From Carnimonas nigrificans ATCC BAA-78 (lineage in GTDB: Bacteria; Pseudomonadota; Gammaproteobacteria; Pseudomonadales; Halomonadaceae), in NCBI RefSeq assembly GCF_000526695.1, contig NZ_JAGO01000013.1, positions 1-64,000 on the forward strand: a stretch of DNA of 64,000 nucleotides, given 5' to 3'. This document shows positions 45,248-54,699 of this stretch, piece by piece; the stretch's first letter is position 1, and every line of letters starts with the position of its first letter. The position numbers were made by a program, and so were the translations under genes. The notes below the pieces were generated by a model, which searched no databases, was not told where the DNA came from, and worked only from the letters and a program-made list of their open reading frames with translations.

Positions 45248-46174
45248 TTACAGCTTGGCCGTCAGCTCGGGCAGCAGCTCAAACAGATCGCCTACCAGCC
45301 CGTAATCGGCGTTCGCAAAAATGGGCGCATCGGCATCCCGGTTGATCGCCACCACCACCTTGGCTCCCTGCATTCCCGCCAGGTGCTGCATGGCGCCAGA
45401 AATCCCAACCGCGATATAAAGATCAGGGGCCACCACCTTACCGGTCTGGCCCACCTGAAAGTCGTTGGGCACATAGCCTGCATCAACAGCCGCACGAGAA
45501 GCGCCTACGGCAGCCTCTAATTTGTCGGCCAGCGCTTCGACCAGAGCGAAGTTTTCACGACTGCCAACACCGCGCCCGCCGCTCACGACCACTCTGGCTC
45601 CCATCAGTTCGGGGCGGCCACTACGGTTAAGCTCTTCGCCTTCCAGCTGCACGCCCAGCGTTTCACCGTAGGGGTCGAGAGCGATACATTCCGCCTCGGG
45701 TTGTTCACCTACCGGTTCAAACGCCGTACTGCGCACGCTAATCACCTTCTTCGGCGCATCCACACGCACCGTCGCGATCAGCGAGCCAGCATGAACAGGG
45801 CGCTTGAAGGTCGCCTCGTCGATCACCTCAATGATCTCGGAAACCTGGCTTACCCCTAAAAGAGCTGCAGCACGCGGCAGCACATCCTTGCCATAGCAGG
45901 AAGCCGAGGCCAGTACGTGCGTATAAGGCTTCGCCTGTTCAGCCAGCAGCGCAGCGGCCGGTTCGGCAATATCGCCTGCGTAGCGCGCATCGTCCGCCAC
46001 CAGCACCTTGTTCACCCCTGCCAGCGCCGCCGCCTCGCGCGCGCAACCCGCCATCTGGTGGCCGATCACCAGCACATCGACCTCGCCCCCCAGTTGCAGC
46101 GCAGCGGAGATCAGCCGTGCGCTGGAGCCGATAATGTGGCCATCACGATGCGCCATCAGCACCAACGTACTCAT
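45248..46174 (-). CDS. etfA: Electron transfer flavoprotein alpha subunit
   Basis: 308 residues. FAD-binding subunit of ETF, which carries electrons from acyl-CoA and other dehydrogenases to the ETF:ubiquinone oxidoreductase. N-terminal TLVLMAHRDGHIIGSSARL; C-terminal FAD domain with VVSGGRGVGSRENFALVEAL, GASRAAVDAGYVPNDFQVGQTG, APDLYIAVGISGAMQHLAGM and VVAINRDADAPIFANADYG. Overlaps etfB by 4 bp. The ETF-QO gene is not in the window. Confidence 0.95.
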   Translation of the reverse strand: MSTLVLMAHRDGHIIGSSARLISAALQLGGEVDVLVIGHQMAGCAREAAALAGVNKVLVADDARYAGDIAEPAAALLAEQAKPYTHVLASASCYGKDVLPRAAALLGVSQVSEIIEVIDEATFKRPVHAGSLIATVRVDAPKKVISVRSTAFEPVGEQPEAECIALDPYGETLGVQLEGEELNRSGRPELMGARVVVSGGRGVGSRENFALVEALADKLEAAVGASRAAVDAGYVPNDFQVGQTGKVVAPDLYIAVGISGAMQHLAGMQGAKVVVAINRDADAPIFANADYGLVGDLFELLPELTAKL

Positions 46175-46923
46175 AGGATCACCTTATCTATATTTTTCAG
46201 CTGCTCCAGCAGCTCATCGACGCTCTCTACCATCATGCCCGCCTGCCGCGGCTGCGGCTCCTCAATCGCCAGAAGCTCCACCTGAGAGGACAGCTCAAGC
46301 CCCAGCGCACTCAGCTCGCGCTGATCAATCGGTTTTTTCCTCGCCTTCATAATATCGGGAAGACGTGCATAGCGCGGCTCGTTAAGGCGCAGATCAGTGG
46401 TAATCACGGCGGGAAGCGGCATGCTCAGAGTGCGCAGGCCGCCATCGACTTCGCGAGTCACGGTTGCTCGACCTTCATTGATAACCACTTTCGAAGCGAA
46501 GGTGGCCTGCGGCCAGCCCAATAACGCAGCAAGCATTTGTCCCGTCTGGTTATCGTCGGAATCAATCGCCTGCTTGCCCAGCAGCGCCAGTTCGGCACCT
46601 TCTTCGGCAACCACATGCGCCAGCACCTGAGCCACCGCCAGCGGTTCCAGCGCCTTTTCAGTGGTAATGAGCAGCGCCCGATCGGCACCCACCGCCAGCG
46701 CGGCCTTCAGCTGCTCCTGCGCGGCAGGCTCACCGATGCTGACCACGACTACCTCGGAGGCGATGCCTTGTTCCTTGAGACGAACGGCTTCTTCCAGGGC
46801 GATTTCACAAAACGGGTTGATTGCCATGGTCGCGCTGGCCGCTTCGACGCTGCGACCGTCAGCGGATGGGCGCACGCGAACAGCATGGTCGATAACGCGC
46901 TTTACAGGCACGATGATCTTCAT
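46171..46923 (-). CDS. etfB: Electron transfer flavoprotein beta subunit
   Basis: 250 residues. Begins MKIIVPVKRVIDHAVRVR, with NPFCEIALEEAVRLKE, GKQAIDSDDNQTGQMLAALLG (AMP-binding segment), and the recognition-loop region LRLNEPRYARLPDIMKARKKP. ATP/AMP-binding partner of EtfA. First gene of the etfBA pair. Confidence 0.95.
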   Translation of the reverse strand: MKIIVPVKRVIDHAVRVRPSADGRSVEAASATMAINPFCEIALEEAVRLKEQGIASEVVVVSIGEPAAQEQLKAALAVGADRALLITTEKALEPLAVAQVLAHVVAEEGAELALLGKQAIDSDDNQTGQMLAALLGWPQATFASKVVINEGRATVTREVDGGLRTLSMPLPAVITTDLRLNEPRYARLPDIMKARKKPIDQRELSALGLELSSQVELLAIEEPQPRQAGMMVESVDELLEQLKNIDKVIL

Positions 46924-47324
46924 TCACACGTTCTCTCTTGAGTGTACAAGCCACGTTGACAGCAGCTTGCACAGGATTTTGCGCATAGGGATAAATGCAA
47001 ATGCGCCTCGATTCAGCGGTGTAGTTTACGCGAAAGAGGGGATGTCGGTCGAAGGGCGTACTTGATGAGCGTTGCCGAGAGAGCCTGCACGGTGGTGCGT
47101 AAACCAACCAGCGCAGGCGTGTTTTTCTCGCAGTCGATGGCCGATCACCCTCTTCAACGCTCTAGTGGAAGAAGACATTGAAGGGAAGCACGCTTTCGAG
47201 AGTGAAAGAAACGCCTGCCTGCACACGCGACGCAGCGCATGCCAACGCTTTTCAAAAAGCCAACAAGACCGAATGGCCGGACTGACCGCTTGAACAGCAG
47301 CGGCCAGCCCTCGGCCCGTCGTGC
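46924..47324. other. Intergenic region upstream of etfB
   Basis: About 400 bp between the PEBP remnant and etfB, both leftward. A 6-bp inverted repeat GCGCAT/ATGCGC (46981-47006) is the only structure seen. No gene recognised. Confidence 0.5.
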
Positions 47325-47961
47325 TTATGCTTTCAGCAGCCGGCTATTCAGCGTGTAGGTGCCGGTAATACTGGCCTGACCAAGAATCTTCACGCCTTCC
47401 AATGCTTCTACACCATTGGCGCCGCAAAGGGAGCCGGTTACTTCAAGGTAGGACGCATCAATAGCGTAAACGGTGAACACATAGCGATGCTCCAGCGCGT
47501 CGTTCCAGGGGGGGGAAAGGACCGTCGTAGCCATAGTAGTCCCCCCTCAGTTCTTCGTCATCGGCGACGAAGGAAGTATAATCGTTCAGCGCATGTCGCC
47601 AGCCCTGAGGGGCTTCAGGGCCACGCTTGCCGCCCTTGGTGACACCGTTGGAGTGCGATCCCTCTGCGATTTCAGTCACCTCTGCGGGAATATCGAACAG
47701 CACCCAGTGATAGAAATTGACGCGCTTCAGTGATGCCGGCACCTCGCGATCCTCCTGATTGAGATCTGTCATCTCGCTCGGCACATCAGGATCAACACAG
47801 GTCACGACAAACGATTTCGTTCCCTCTGGGATATCACTCCACTGCAAATGAGGGTTAACGTTATCCGACAGTACAAAATGCGCCGCTTCATCGGGTGCCG
47901 CAAATGCATACCGCGTTGCAATACGTTCACCGTCAGCAATACTTTGGCTTGTAAGTTTCAT
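47325..47961 (-). pseudogene. YbhB/YbcL (PEBP) family protein, frameshifted at a C8 tract
   Basis: Two frames together encode a complete phosphatidylethanolamine-binding-like protein of about 211 residues. The first part (47961 to about 47510) has HLQWSDIPEGTKSFVVTCVDPDVP, NFYHWVLFDIPAEV and YYGYDGPFPP. The second continues PPWNDALEHRYVFTVYAIDA to the stop at 47325. They join at eight C on the minus strand (47508-47515); with seven C the frame reads DGPFPPWND, the expected family sequence. As it stands the product ends early in RAGASLCVHRLRY. The tract could be a phase-variable switch, a fixed mutation or a sequencing error. The molecular function of bacterial PEBPs is unclear. Confidence 0.85.
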
Positions 47962-48130
47962 TTAAGAAAACCTCGTGAGAAAACTGTTCGAAGCTTCGCA
48001 AAAGCCCATGCCTTGCCAGCTACAACCTAACAGACACAGCACTATCGCCCCAAAAATAGCCAAAATGTGATTTAACGTCTGTTCACTCGTTCAGTTCGCG
48101 CAATAAGTGCATTAAAAAGCAGCGAACATG

Positions 48131-48345
48131 TGTCACTTCTATTAAAAAACACGATATATTCATTTTCACTCTTGACGCTCATACCGTAAAGGGCGCAGGA
48201 TGCCAGACAGGGTCGGCAAGTTGCATATCGCAAGACCGTCGGAATGACCGACGATCGGGTGAAATCCCTTGTTAACCTTGAACACTCGGGTTACACCCGT
48301 AAATACTAAAGTAACAAGCGCGCAAGCGTAGTTAAGGAATATTGA
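48131..48345 (+). promoter_or_regulatory. Promoter and long structured 5' leader of cspA
   Basis: TGTCAC (48131-48136), 18 bp, TATATT (48155-48160) is a possible promoter, giving a leader of about 180 nt. Two hairpins lie in it: CGTCGG-AATGA-CCGACG (48237-48253) and CGGGT-TAC-ACCCG (48288-48300). Long structured leaders of cold-shock genes act as temperature-sensitive control elements in E. coli; that role here is inferred. Confidence 0.45.
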
Positions 48346-48549
48346 ATGGCAACTGGTACTGTCAAATGGTTTAACGATGCCAAAGGCTTCGGCTTCATTT
48401 CTCCGGACGACGGTGGTGATGACCTGTTCGCTCACTTCTCTGAAATCCAGGCTGAAGGCTTCAAGTCTCTGCAAGACGGCCAGAAGGTTTCCTTCGAAGT
48501 GACTCAAGGACGTAAAGGTCTGCAGGCATCCAGCATCAAACCGCTCTAA
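48346..48549 (+). CDS. Cold-shock protein, CspA family
   Basis: 67 residues, one cold-shock domain. RNP1 [10 protein letters not shown] and RNP2 [10 protein letters not shown] are both intact. Starts [12 protein letters not shown]. Binds single-stranded RNA/DNA as an RNA chaperone. TAAGGA lies ahead of the ATG. The long leader and the strong terminator make this a single-gene transcript. Which Csp paralogue it is cannot be told. Confidence 0.95.
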   Translation: MATGTVKWFNDAKGFGFISPDDGGDDLFAHFSEIQAEGFKSLQDGQKVSFEVTQGRKGLQASSIKPL

Positions 48550-48575
48550 GCGACTGATACTGAAGCACACCGAAG

Positions 48576-48604
48576 CAGCTCACCGGAAGGTGGGCTGTTT
48601 TTTT
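48576..48604 (+). terminator. Terminator of the cold-shock gene
   Basis: Stem CAGCTCACC / GGTGGGCTG (one T-G pair) with loop GGAA and seven T. 26 bp after the stop codon. Confidence 0.9.
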
Positions 48605-48689
48605 ATGTGCCAATTTTCCATCCTGTAGCTACCTGAGTCGCGCGGCCGTTTTCACCTTCCCTCTTGGTCTGAGGGCTTTCCCCCTCCCC

Positions 48690-50984
48690 CTAGCGAGAGA
48701 TATCCCACCAGCGCGGTAGCAACGCCTGCACTTCCCTGCCAGTGAAGCGATCGTCGATGAGCCAGATCTGGCCCTGATCCTGCTCGCTGCGAATAACCCG
48801 GCCAGCAGCTTGAACCACCTTGGTAAGGCCAGGGTAAAGATAGGCGTAGCGATAGCCCGCAGCGCTGCCGTACAGCGTTGCAAACCGTCGGCGAAGTGCC
48901 TGGTTAAAAGGGTTGAATTGCGGCAGCCCGAGGGTAGCAATAAAGGCACCGATCAGTCGCCCACCCACCAGATCAATGCCCTCTGCAAAGACACCGCCAA
49001 GCACCGCAAACCCTACGCCATGTCCGCCTTCACGAAAGCGCTCGATAAACTTCCCGCGCTCCTCTTCATCCATATGGCGCTGCTGTTTCCATAGGGGAAT
49101 ATCGGGCGCTAGCCGTGCAAGCTGTTCAGTCACCCGCTCCATATAATCAAAGCTGGAAAAGAACGCGAGATAATTGCCCTGCTGTTTAGTTACCTGAGCA
49201 GCGATCAAAGCCGCCAGCGGCCCTACTGATTGCGCCCGATCGTGATAGCGCGTTGAAATGTGGCTAATCACATGAACATCAAGCTGACGCGCATCGAAGG
49301 GCGAAGCGATATCGCGCCATAGAGTCTGTTCAGGCAGCCCCAGCAGCGTGCGGAAGTACTCGCCGGGGGCCAGGGTCGCCGAAAACAGGGTCACAGCGGC
49401 ACTGGCAGTAAAGCGGGGTGACAGCCAAGGGCCAGGAATCACATTGCGCAGCCGTAAGGTCAACTGCGCATAACGCCCGAATGAACGTTCAAATTCCCAT
49501 TGGAAGTAGCGTGGATCATAGCGTTCAAGCAGTTTTTCGAAGCGCAGCGCGTCAAAGTAGAAGCGCATCAATGGCCCTTCGAGCGGCTGCTCAGGGTGTT
49601 CTGCCAGATACTCGCCAATACGGCCTGCCACACGTTTTACCTCAGAGGCCAGCGCCGTGGGCAACTGCTCCATAACCCCTGCCATTTGCCCGCGCTGTTG
49701 TTCTTCATCCAACTGCTCGCGCTGCTGCGAGAAGGTGCACGCCAAGCGTTTGAAGCCATTGCCTAAACCACGCGGAACCGAGCCAGCCAATGCCTTCACG
49801 CTACGCTCACTCAGTTCGGCGGAAAACATCGACCGGCCCCGCTCAACCAGATTGTGCGCTTCATCCAGCAGTACGCCCGGCTTCCAGCGCTGCTGTTGAG
49901 CGAGCACAAACAGCATGCCGCCCAGACCGAAGTAGTGGTTGTAGTCCCCCACCACCACATCGCTCCAGCGCGCCATCTCCTGCCCAAAGTAGTAGGGGCA
50001 CAGTGAGAAGGTCAGTGCGATGTCCCGCAGATGCTGTCGATCCAGCAAAATACCATCCCGCGCTACGGCTTCTACCGCCCAACGACGCGCCTCTGGCAGA
50101 CGATCATAAAAGCCTTGCGCCAGCGGGCAGCTTTCGCCATGGCAGGCCAAATCGGGATGCTCGCACGCCTTGTCGCGCGCAATCAGTTCGAGCGTACGCA
50201 GCGGGGTGGCTGTACCGCGATTCATCTCCCGCACTCCTTCCAGCGCCAGTTGACGCCCCGTAGTGCGTGCGGTGAGGAAAAAGAGGCGATCAATATCGCC
50301 ATCGGCAACCGCTTTCAGCATCGGAAAGAGCGTGCCCAGCGTTTTGCCGATACCGGTAGGCGCCTGTAGCAGCAACGGCCGTGATAATCGCGCTGCTTTA
50401 TACACGCTTTCTGCAAGATCACGCTGACCCGGCCGGAAGCTCGACTTAGGGAAGGCGAGACGCCGCAGGGCGTCATCACGCTGCTGGCGGTGAGCGCTCT
50501 CCTGACGTGCCCAGCCAAGAAACTGCTCGCAGCATTGCTCGAAGAAGCGGCTTAACTCATCCCGAGAGAAGCGCTGCACCAAGGGCGTTTCACGATCGCG
50601 CTCGATATCGAAATAGATCAGCGCCAGCTCAATCTCTTCGAAACCGAAGTGTTCGCACGCAAGCCAGCCATACAGTTTGACCTGCGCCCAATGCAGCGCT
50701 CGATGGTTGACAGGCTGCCTGTCCAGCGCGCCGCGATGTGTCTTGATCTCCTCAAGACGCCGCCGCTGAGAGTCAAAGCCATCCGCGCGCCCTCGCACAA
50801 CCAGATCCTGATATTCGCCCGAAAGCACCAGTTCAGCCTGATACTCCTCTGCCCGCCGTTCGACCACCCTGGCATGGCCTTCAATACCTTCCAGCGATGA
50901 TGGCGACGGGGTAAAGCGCAGATCAAGATCGCCGTGCCGTGCGACAAACTCGCTCAACGCTCTGACCGCTACGCTGTAGCTCAC
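48690..50984 (-). CDS. Rad3/XPD-type helicase with N-terminal PD-(D/E)XK nuclease domain
   Basis: 764 residues. The N-terminal domain has the nuclease-like pattern VVRGRADGFD...LEEIKTHRG (residues 63-85). The superfamily 2 helicase follows: Walker A QAPTGIGKTLGTLF (about 213), LTARTTGRQ, DEAH box LLDEAHNLVERGR (about 375) and VVQAAGRVIRSEQDQG. Four cysteines at about 275-335 (ACEHPDLAC, ESCP, SLCPYYFG) fit the Fe-S cluster of XPD/DinG relatives. The start overlaps the FAN1-like nuclease gene by 4 bp. This pairing also occurs in Pseudomonas, pointing to processing of crosslinked or branched DNA. Confidence 0.88.
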   Translation of the reverse strand: MSYSVAVRALSEFVARHGDLDLRFTPSPSSLEGIEGHARVVERRAEEYQAELVLSGEYQDLVVRGRADGFDSQRRRLEEIKTHRGALDRQPVNHRALHWAQVKLYGWLACEHFGFEEIELALIYFDIERDRETPLVQRFSRDELSRFFEQCCEQFLGWARQESAHRQQRDDALRRLAFPKSSFRPGQRDLAESVYKAARLSRPLLLQAPTGIGKTLGTLFPMLKAVADGDIDRLFFLTARTTGRQLALEGVREMNRGTATPLRTLELIARDKACEHPDLACHGESCPLAQGFYDRLPEARRWAVEAVARDGILLDRQHLRDIALTFSLCPYYFGQEMARWSDVVVGDYNHYFGLGGMLFVLAQQQRWKPGVLLDEAHNLVERGRSMFSAELSERSVKALAGSVPRGLGNGFKRLACTFSQQREQLDEEQQRGQMAGVMEQLPTALASEVKRVAGRIGEYLAEHPEQPLEGPLMRFYFDALRFEKLLERYDPRYFQWEFERSFGRYAQLTLRLRNVIPGPWLSPRFTASAAVTLFSATLAPGEYFRTLLGLPEQTLWRDIASPFDARQLDVHVISHISTRYHDRAQSVGPLAALIAAQVTKQQGNYLAFFSSFDYMERVTEQLARLAPDIPLWKQQRHMDEEERGKFIERFREGGHGVGFAVLGGVFAEGIDLVGGRLIGAFIATLGLPQFNPFNQALRRRFATLYGSAAGYRYAYLYPGLTKVVQAAGRVIRSEQDQGQIWLIDDRFTGREVQALLPRWWDISR

Positions 50985-52633
50985 ACGCGCTCCTCACGCC
51001 ACGACACCCAGCATACGGCGATGGGCAGATCATGCGCGTGGCAGAACGCCATCATGCGCTTTTGATTATCCTGAAGGCGATCTCCCGGCCCCTTGACTTC
51101 GATCATGCGGTAGCGCTTTTGGTCAGGGTAGAACTGCACCAGATCAGCGAAACCTGCGCGGTTGCGCTTGATATCGCGCATCAGCCATTCACACCAATGA
51201 CGCAGGTGCTGGGCAGGAATACTGTGCAGCGCCAGTTGGAGCAACGCTTCATCTATTTTTCCCCACATCACAAAAGGCGACTGAATTCCCTGCTTGATCC
51301 GGAAACGTTCCAGAATGCGCTGCTGATAACTACCGTCCTCGATATAGCCAAGGCAGCGCTCAAACAGCACGCGCCGCCGCTCGACGAAATCACTGCGCAG
51401 CAGATCAGCGGGGCCGCGATGAAACGGATGGAAGAAGGCACCGCTCAACGGCGCAAAAATGGCTTCCCAGCACAATAGCCCGAAAAGTGCGTTGATCAGC
51501 GCGTTCTCCACGTAGAAAACCGGCGCCTGATCGCTGGCAAGCGCTTCAGCCGCAGCAATTTCAACGCTGGGAGCGCGCTCGACTTCCAGACAGAAGTGAT
51601 CTATTGAGGCACTCGCCGGAACAGCCGTTTTGGGCTTGCCCAGCTTGCGCTCAAGGCGCGGCAGAATACGCGCTATCTGCTGCTCCTCTTCGCTATTGCC
51701 GGGGGCATGTCGAGCCTTCTCGGCCAACTGCCAGGCATGCTCTACAGCCCCGGTTCGCTCCAGCAGCCGCACCTGCTTTACCCTTGCTGACGGCTCTCTA
51801 CATAGAGCATACAGCCCTAGCGAGCGCTCACTTTCTCCTTCTTTCTGAAGCACTTCGGCTGCCTTTAATAGCCATCGTTGACGGCGCTGCTCTATCCATT
51901 CGTTGGCACATTGGTACGCTATAAGCGCGGCAGCATCCTCACTATCAAGCGCCCCACTGCCATCGCGTTCAAGGGCTTCACGCTGGTGATGAATACGCAG
52001 ATAGTCATCAATATCCTGACGGCACTGAAATCCGCGCGATTGTGCGTCGATGGGCACTGGTTCGAAGCAGAAAACGCCCAGGTCAGCCAGCACGAAGTCG
52101 GAAAAATCCTGGCGCAGATTGCCAAAAAACATCAGCCGCAAGCGCTCGTAAAGATCGGGAAACAATAACTCGATGCCACACTCATTGAGCTGCGGCGCCC
52201 ACTCCTGCAAAGTACGGGGCGGCCAAGGCTGCTCGGCCAGCTCATCATGCCACTGCTGCTTACGAAGTGAGCGATCAGGTTTACCGAAGATAGGCTCAAG
52301 CTCAGCCTTCCTGAGCAGCTTGAACAGCGCCTCAAGGGGCAGCCGTGGCGATAAGTTCACCAACCCCGCTTCGCTGAGCAGCATTAGCGCATTCGGGCCA
52401 TGTTCAAGCGCCTCGATTTCGGGATAATTCAGCGCAGAGCGGCGAAACAGCTCGCCTTTGCGCATCACCACTCTCGCCAGCAGCGCCGTGGCACCCTCCG
52501 GCAGCGCGTGAATCCTGTGAAGCAACGTACGCTCCTGCGCATCGAGCATATCGTCGTAGCGTTGCGCCACCCATTGCAGCAGCGTGCGAAAGTTATCCAG
52601 ATAATAAAGGGGGTCGTCCAGCGGGTGGCTCAT
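50981..52633 (-). CDS. FAN1-like VRR-NUC nuclease
   Basis: 550 residues. The C-terminal VRR-NUC domain carries GFADLVQFYPDQKRYRMIEVKGPGDRLQDNQ (about 490-525) with the catalytic Asp and Glu-x-Lys. Upstream are FVMWGKIDEALLQL and a long helical region with a SAP-like N-terminus (about 60-120, NYPEIEALEHGPNALMLLSEAG). This organisation is that of human FAN1 and the Pseudomonas aeruginosa homologue, structure-selective 5' nucleases that unhook interstrand crosslinks. First gene of a two-gene unit with the Rad3-type helicase. Confidence 0.9.
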   Translation of the reverse strand: MSHPLDDPLYYLDNFRTLLQWVAQRYDDMLDAQERTLLHRIHALPEGATALLARVVMRKGELFRRSALNYPEIEALEHGPNALMLLSEAGLVNLSPRLPLEALFKLLRKAELEPIFGKPDRSLRKQQWHDELAEQPWPPRTLQEWAPQLNECGIELLFPDLYERLRLMFFGNLRQDFSDFVLADLGVFCFEPVPIDAQSRGFQCRQDIDDYLRIHHQREALERDGSGALDSEDAAALIAYQCANEWIEQRRQRWLLKAAEVLQKEGESERSLGLYALCREPSARVKQVRLLERTGAVEHAWQLAEKARHAPGNSEEEQQIARILPRLERKLGKPKTAVPASASIDHFCLEVERAPSVEIAAAEALASDQAPVFYVENALINALFGLLCWEAIFAPLSGAFFHPFHRGPADLLRSDFVERRRVLFERCLGYIEDGSYQQRILERFRIKQGIQSPFVMWGKIDEALLQLALHSIPAQHLRHWCEWLMRDIKRNRAGFADLVQFYPDQKRYRMIEVKGPGDRLQDNQKRMMAFCHAHDLPIAVCWVSWREERV

Positions 52634-52863
52634 GGCAGGGGCACAAAAAGGGAGGGAAAATTACTGTATATCCAGCCACTCTATACTACGCTTGCCACCT
52701 TCATCAATCGACTGATGAGAGTCAGCTTCCTACTGTTTACGCAGAGCGCCGAGGCTTCGCCGCTTCCCAACGCACCCCATAAGGAAACGCCAAAGAAGCT
52801 GCAAACCAGCGGCGTTACCGGTATGTTATAGGGGTCTGTTTCTCCAATGCTAGGTTCGCTGCC

Positions 52864-53310
52864 ATGTCCGACAGCCTGACGATCTCCGCGCTCGCTCGCG
52901 AACTGGGCGTCACTACCCGCACCATCCGTTTTTATGAAGAGCAAGGGCTTGTGGAGCCAGAGCGTCGCGGCCTGGAACGCATCTACAGCGCCAACGATCA
53001 CACGACGCTTGTGCTGGTCCTGCGGGCCAAATCGCTCGGCTTCCCGCTCAGCGAGTGCCATACCCTGGTATCGCTGCTCCGGCAGTCGCAGCAGCATCTT
53101 GATAAAAACGCGCTGATCCATCGCCTCGAAGAGATAGCCTCACTGCGCGAACGGCTCGAAGAGCAGCGCAGCTCCATCGAACATATCACCCAGACGCTGG
53201 AAGATGCCGAGCGCTCGGTCTATAAGCGCCTTGATCGCATGCAGCGCCCCCATGCTGAAGCCACGGGTGCCAGGTATCAGCTTGATCTGGGCTTTCTCGA
53301 CGACGAATAG
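52864..53310 (+). CDS. MerR-family transcriptional regulator
   Basis: 148 residues. N-terminal winged helix-turn-helix LTISALARELGVTTRTIRFYEEQGLVEPERRG (residues 5-36 region), followed by the dimerisation coiled coil (about 80-125, LEEIASLRERLEEQRSS). No cysteine metal site is seen in the C-terminal part, so a metal-sensing role is unlikely. In many gammaproteobacteria a similar regulator precedes acyl-CoA metabolism genes; here the next gene is a siderophore-interacting protein 208 bp downstream, and no target is evident. Confidence 0.88.
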   Translation: MSDSLTISALARELGVTTRTIRFYEEQGLVEPERRGLERIYSANDHTTLVLVLRAKSLGFPLSECHTLVSLLRQSQQHLDKNALIHRLEEIASLRERLEEQRSSIEHITQTLEDAERSVYKRLDRMQRPHAEATGARYQLDLGFLDDE

Positions 53311-53517
53311 ATATTACTGGTGGCGCTTACACAGGCCACACTGCCGCAGCCGCCTTCTGTATTCAGGGCCAATGGATGGCTTATGAGACAAAAACAAAAA
53401 TGCTAGAGTAATAGCCACGATAACCCTCACCTGCCCGGCCTTTTGGCGTACTTATATGCCTGTTGGCGTCGTGCTCCCCGCAATCACCGTATTCACTTGA
53501 TAAAGGCTCGCCCGCCG

Positions 53518-54687
53518 ATGATAAGCAACGTACTTCCTATCACCCGCCAGTGTTCCAGCAAGGAACAGAAACTGCTGCGGGCACTGCGGGCGATGAATGG
53601 TCGCAATGCCTGGCCTACCCACGCGGGCTATCTGTTGGCCGACATCGGTGTCGATTCGAGCGGCATCTATTCGCTGGCGCGCTTGATGCAGGCGATTGAA
53701 AAGGATGTGGAAGACTTTGAACTGCTGGGGCCACGCTCGCAGTTTGTGTCACGCGATGAACTCAATCTGCTGGCGGCACTCGGACAGCCGCTGGAAGTCG
53801 AGGAAGCAGCACGGACGCGCGCGCGAATTATTGGCAACGAGCAGTTTGGCGGCGCTGAACTGATTCGGGCCTGCGCCGAGGCGCTGGAACGGGCACAGGT
53901 TACCTTGCGCCCACGTGCCGCGCTCAAATCAGCCTTCAACCCTTTAAGCACCGATAGTGTGCTGACCGTACATCCGGTCGCCGAGCGTCGGCTGCGCAAG
54001 GCACACATCGTTTCCATTGAAGAGATCACTCCGCGCGTGCGTCGCCTTACCCTCGGCGGTGACGAATTCGACGGCTTCTCGGTCACCGCCCCTGCGCAGT
54101 GGGTACTGCTGTTTTTGGGTGGCGACAAGGAGCATCGCAACCGGGGCCGCATCTATACCCTCCGCACCTTCGATCCAGCGCTGGGGCAGCTCACCCTCGA
54201 CATCACGCTAAATGATGATGGGGAAACCTCAAACTGGGTACGTCACGCCAGCCCTGGCGATGAAGCCATTGTGGCAGGCCCTCGCGGCGGCTTCGTACTG
54301 CATGAAGACGAGCCGTGGCTGCTGCTGGCAGGTGATGAAAGTGCGCTGGCGGCAATGAGCGATATCATTTCCGCTCAGCCTGCCCAGCGACGCTTGACCG
54401 TCTTCATTGAAGTCAGCGCGAAGGAGGAGATGCAGCCCCTTCCCGAGCATTCGAACATGAACGTGGAGTGGCTGATTCGCGGGCAATCGCGCTCACTGAT
54501 GGCAGCCATTCAGGCGTGTGCTACCGACCACCAGCACGGCTATGCCTGGGTAGCGGCGGAGGCCGCCACGGCGAGCGATATTCGCCAGACACTGACCCGA
54601 ATGCGCGGCTTCGGCTTCGAACGCACCCACGTCACCGGCTACTGGAAACAGGGCGAAACGCGCTTCAAGGATATCGCCGCCGGATAG
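53518..54687 (+). CDS. Siderophore-interacting protein (FAD ferric reductase) with N-terminal extension
   Basis: 389 residues. The C-terminal 250 residues are a SIP/ViuB-type ferredoxin-reductase fold: VRRLTLGGDEFDGF, GRIYTLRTFDP (flavin-binding RxYT), GPRGGFVLHEDEPWLLLAGDESALAA, and YAWVAAEAATASDIRQTL. Such proteins reduce ferric siderophores in the cytosol. The first 130 residues (AMNGRNAWPTHAGYLLADIG; LEVEEAARTRARIIG) form a separate small domain found in some SIP proteins and of unknown role. ATG 53518 is preceded by AAAGG. Confidence 0.87.
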   Translation: MISNVLPITRQCSSKEQKLLRALRAMNGRNAWPTHAGYLLADIGVDSSGIYSLARLMQAIEKDVEDFELLGPRSQFVSRDELNLLAALGQPLEVEEAARTRARIIGNEQFGGAELIRACAEALERAQVTLRPRAALKSAFNPLSTDSVLTVHPVAERRLRKAHIVSIEEITPRVRRLTLGGDEFDGFSVTAPAQWVLLFLGGDKEHRNRGRIYTLRTFDPALGQLTLDITLNDDGETSNWVRHASPGDEAIVAGPRGGFVLHEDEPWLLLAGDESALAAMSDIISAQPAQRRLTVFIEVSAKEEMQPLPEHSNMNVEWLIRGQSRSLMAAIQACATDHQHGYAWVAAEAATASDIRQTLTRMRGFGFERTHVTGYWKQGETRFKDIAAG

Positions 54688-54699
54688 CGGGCACTTAAT

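Noticed and set aside
44905-45345. 146-codon frame running into etfA antisense
   Set aside because: Overlaps a certain gene by 98 bp, has a poorly spaced ribosome-binding site and no family match.
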